Assembly: GCA_003170935.1 (NCBI GenBank) | Contig: PMYA01000087.1 | Location: forward strand, 1 to 5,854 | Source of the DNA: Methanobacteriota archaeon | GTDB taxonomy: Archaea > Halobacteriota > Bog-38 > Methanoflorentales > Methanoflorentaceae | Direction of reading: 5' to 3' | Length of the DNA: 5,854 nt | In this document: piece after piece, positions 5,610 through 5,854 of the stretch | Numbering within the stretch: the first letter of the stretch is position 1 | Layout of the letters: the number at the start of each line of letters is the position of its first letter | Notes under the pieces: generated by a model | The model's input: only the letters and a program-made list of their open reading frames with translations | What the model was told of the DNA's origin: nothing | The model's database searches: none | Made by a program: the position numbers and the translations under genes

Positions 5610-5680
5610 CTTTACGGTTTGAAACGACAACGGTGTTGCCTCAGCAATGTGAAGGATAATTTTCATCAAGAATTGACCGC

Positions 5681-5702
5681 ACTTTTTTGCAACTTTTTTG
5701 CA
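5681..5702. repeat. Perfect 11-bp tandem duplication (ACTTTTTTGCA x2)
   Basis: Two identical adjacent copies occupy 5681-5691 and 5692-5702, each with a T6 run. On the plus strand the T runs could act as an archaeal oligo-T terminator, but no plus-strand gene lies just upstream. On the minus strand they are A6 runs in phase with the helix, about 110-130 bp upstream of the first lipoprotein gene, which would favour bent DNA near its promoter. Confidence 0.6.
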
Positions 5703-5753
5703 TTCTGTTCCAACCAAGCTTTATCAAAGGCTTTAGAATACTCCTAATATTAC

Positions 5754-5770
5754 AATATGATACTCATATT
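5754..5770. promoter_or_regulatory. 17-bp palindrome AATATGATACTCATATT, candidate operator
   Basis: AATATGA (5754-5760) and TCATATT (5764-5770) are perfect inverted repeats around TAC. The element lies in an AT-rich tract (5738-5790) that also holds AATATT and ATTAAAC, which could serve as TATA elements. It is 35 bp before the short frame at 5805 and about 184 bp upstream of the lipoprotein pair. The size and symmetry fit a dimeric helix-turn-helix repressor site; the binding protein is not in the window. Confidence 0.4.
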
Positions 5771-5804
5771 AAACCTAAGATTACTATAGTGAGGGGTTGA
5801 AATC

Positions 5805-5843
5805 ATGGCAGTCCATTCACCTATGCCTATTACCAGCAGGTAA
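5805..5843 (+). other. Possible 12-codon leader peptide or start of an interrupted gene
   Basis: An ATG at 5805 follows GAGGGG (5791-5796) with an ideal 8-base spacer, yet the frame encodes only MAVHSPMPITSR before TAA at 5841-5843. The other two frames remain open to the window edge: one could start at TTG 5797, but the GAGGGG would then directly abut it, and the other has no start codon. It could be a short leader peptide, a gene broken by a frameshift, or the lead-in to a gene starting beyond the window. The remaining sequence of 5571-5854 contains only the repeats listed separately. Confidence 0.25.
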
Positions 5844-5854
5844 AAAAGGTAAGG

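Noticed and set aside
1..5854. CRISPR array, insertion sequence, integrase or attachment site
   Set aside because: No regularly spaced repeats, transposase or integrase motifs, or terminal inverted repeats with target duplications were seen.

Overview
The window looks like a stretch of archaeal, probably euryarchaeal (methanogen-type), chromosome of moderate GC content. The evidence is two tandem lipoproteins of the PsbP-like type common in methanogens, a class III aminotransferase resembling the archaeal ornithine/4-aminobutyrate group, a very good BRE/TATA-like element near the left edge, and a complete Shine-Dalgarno match (GGAGGTGA). No rRNA, tRNA, mobile element or CRISPR array is visible, so the lineage is an inference from protein style only.

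Layout. Positions 1-388 are non-coding or at most hold a broken gene start at the left edge; they contain an AT-rich promoter-like tract, an 11-bp tandem repeat and a hairpin. A DUF1801 protein follows on the plus strand (389-721). Convergent to it is a small FMN split-barrel (pyridoxamine 5'-phosphate oxidase family) protein on the minus strand (858-1310). Divergent from that, across a 169-bp region with two overlapping hairpins, is an Nmad3-like protein (1480-2184, plus), the most unusual gene here. Convergent with it is the PLP-dependent class III aminotransferase (2281-3582, minus).

The right half starts with a 65-residue coiled-coil protein (3720-3917, plus) with a perfect ribosome binding site, facing a 75-residue cysteine-rich protein (3999-4226, minus). 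A 201-bp gap with nested inverted repeats separates the latter from two tandem paralogous secreted lipoproteins (4428-4967 and 5031-5570, both minus), which are probably one transcript read from right to left. The right edge (5571-5854) is non-coding apart from a possible 12-codon reading frame with a good ribosome binding site. It holds a second 11-bp tandem repeat and a 17-bp palindrome that may be an operator.

The genes mostly alternate strands and do not form one pathway. The only convincing operon is the lipoprotein pair. No multi-gene novel system is evident; the best leads are the isolated Nmad3-like gene with its structured leader, the two small unnamed proteins and the intergenic repeats.
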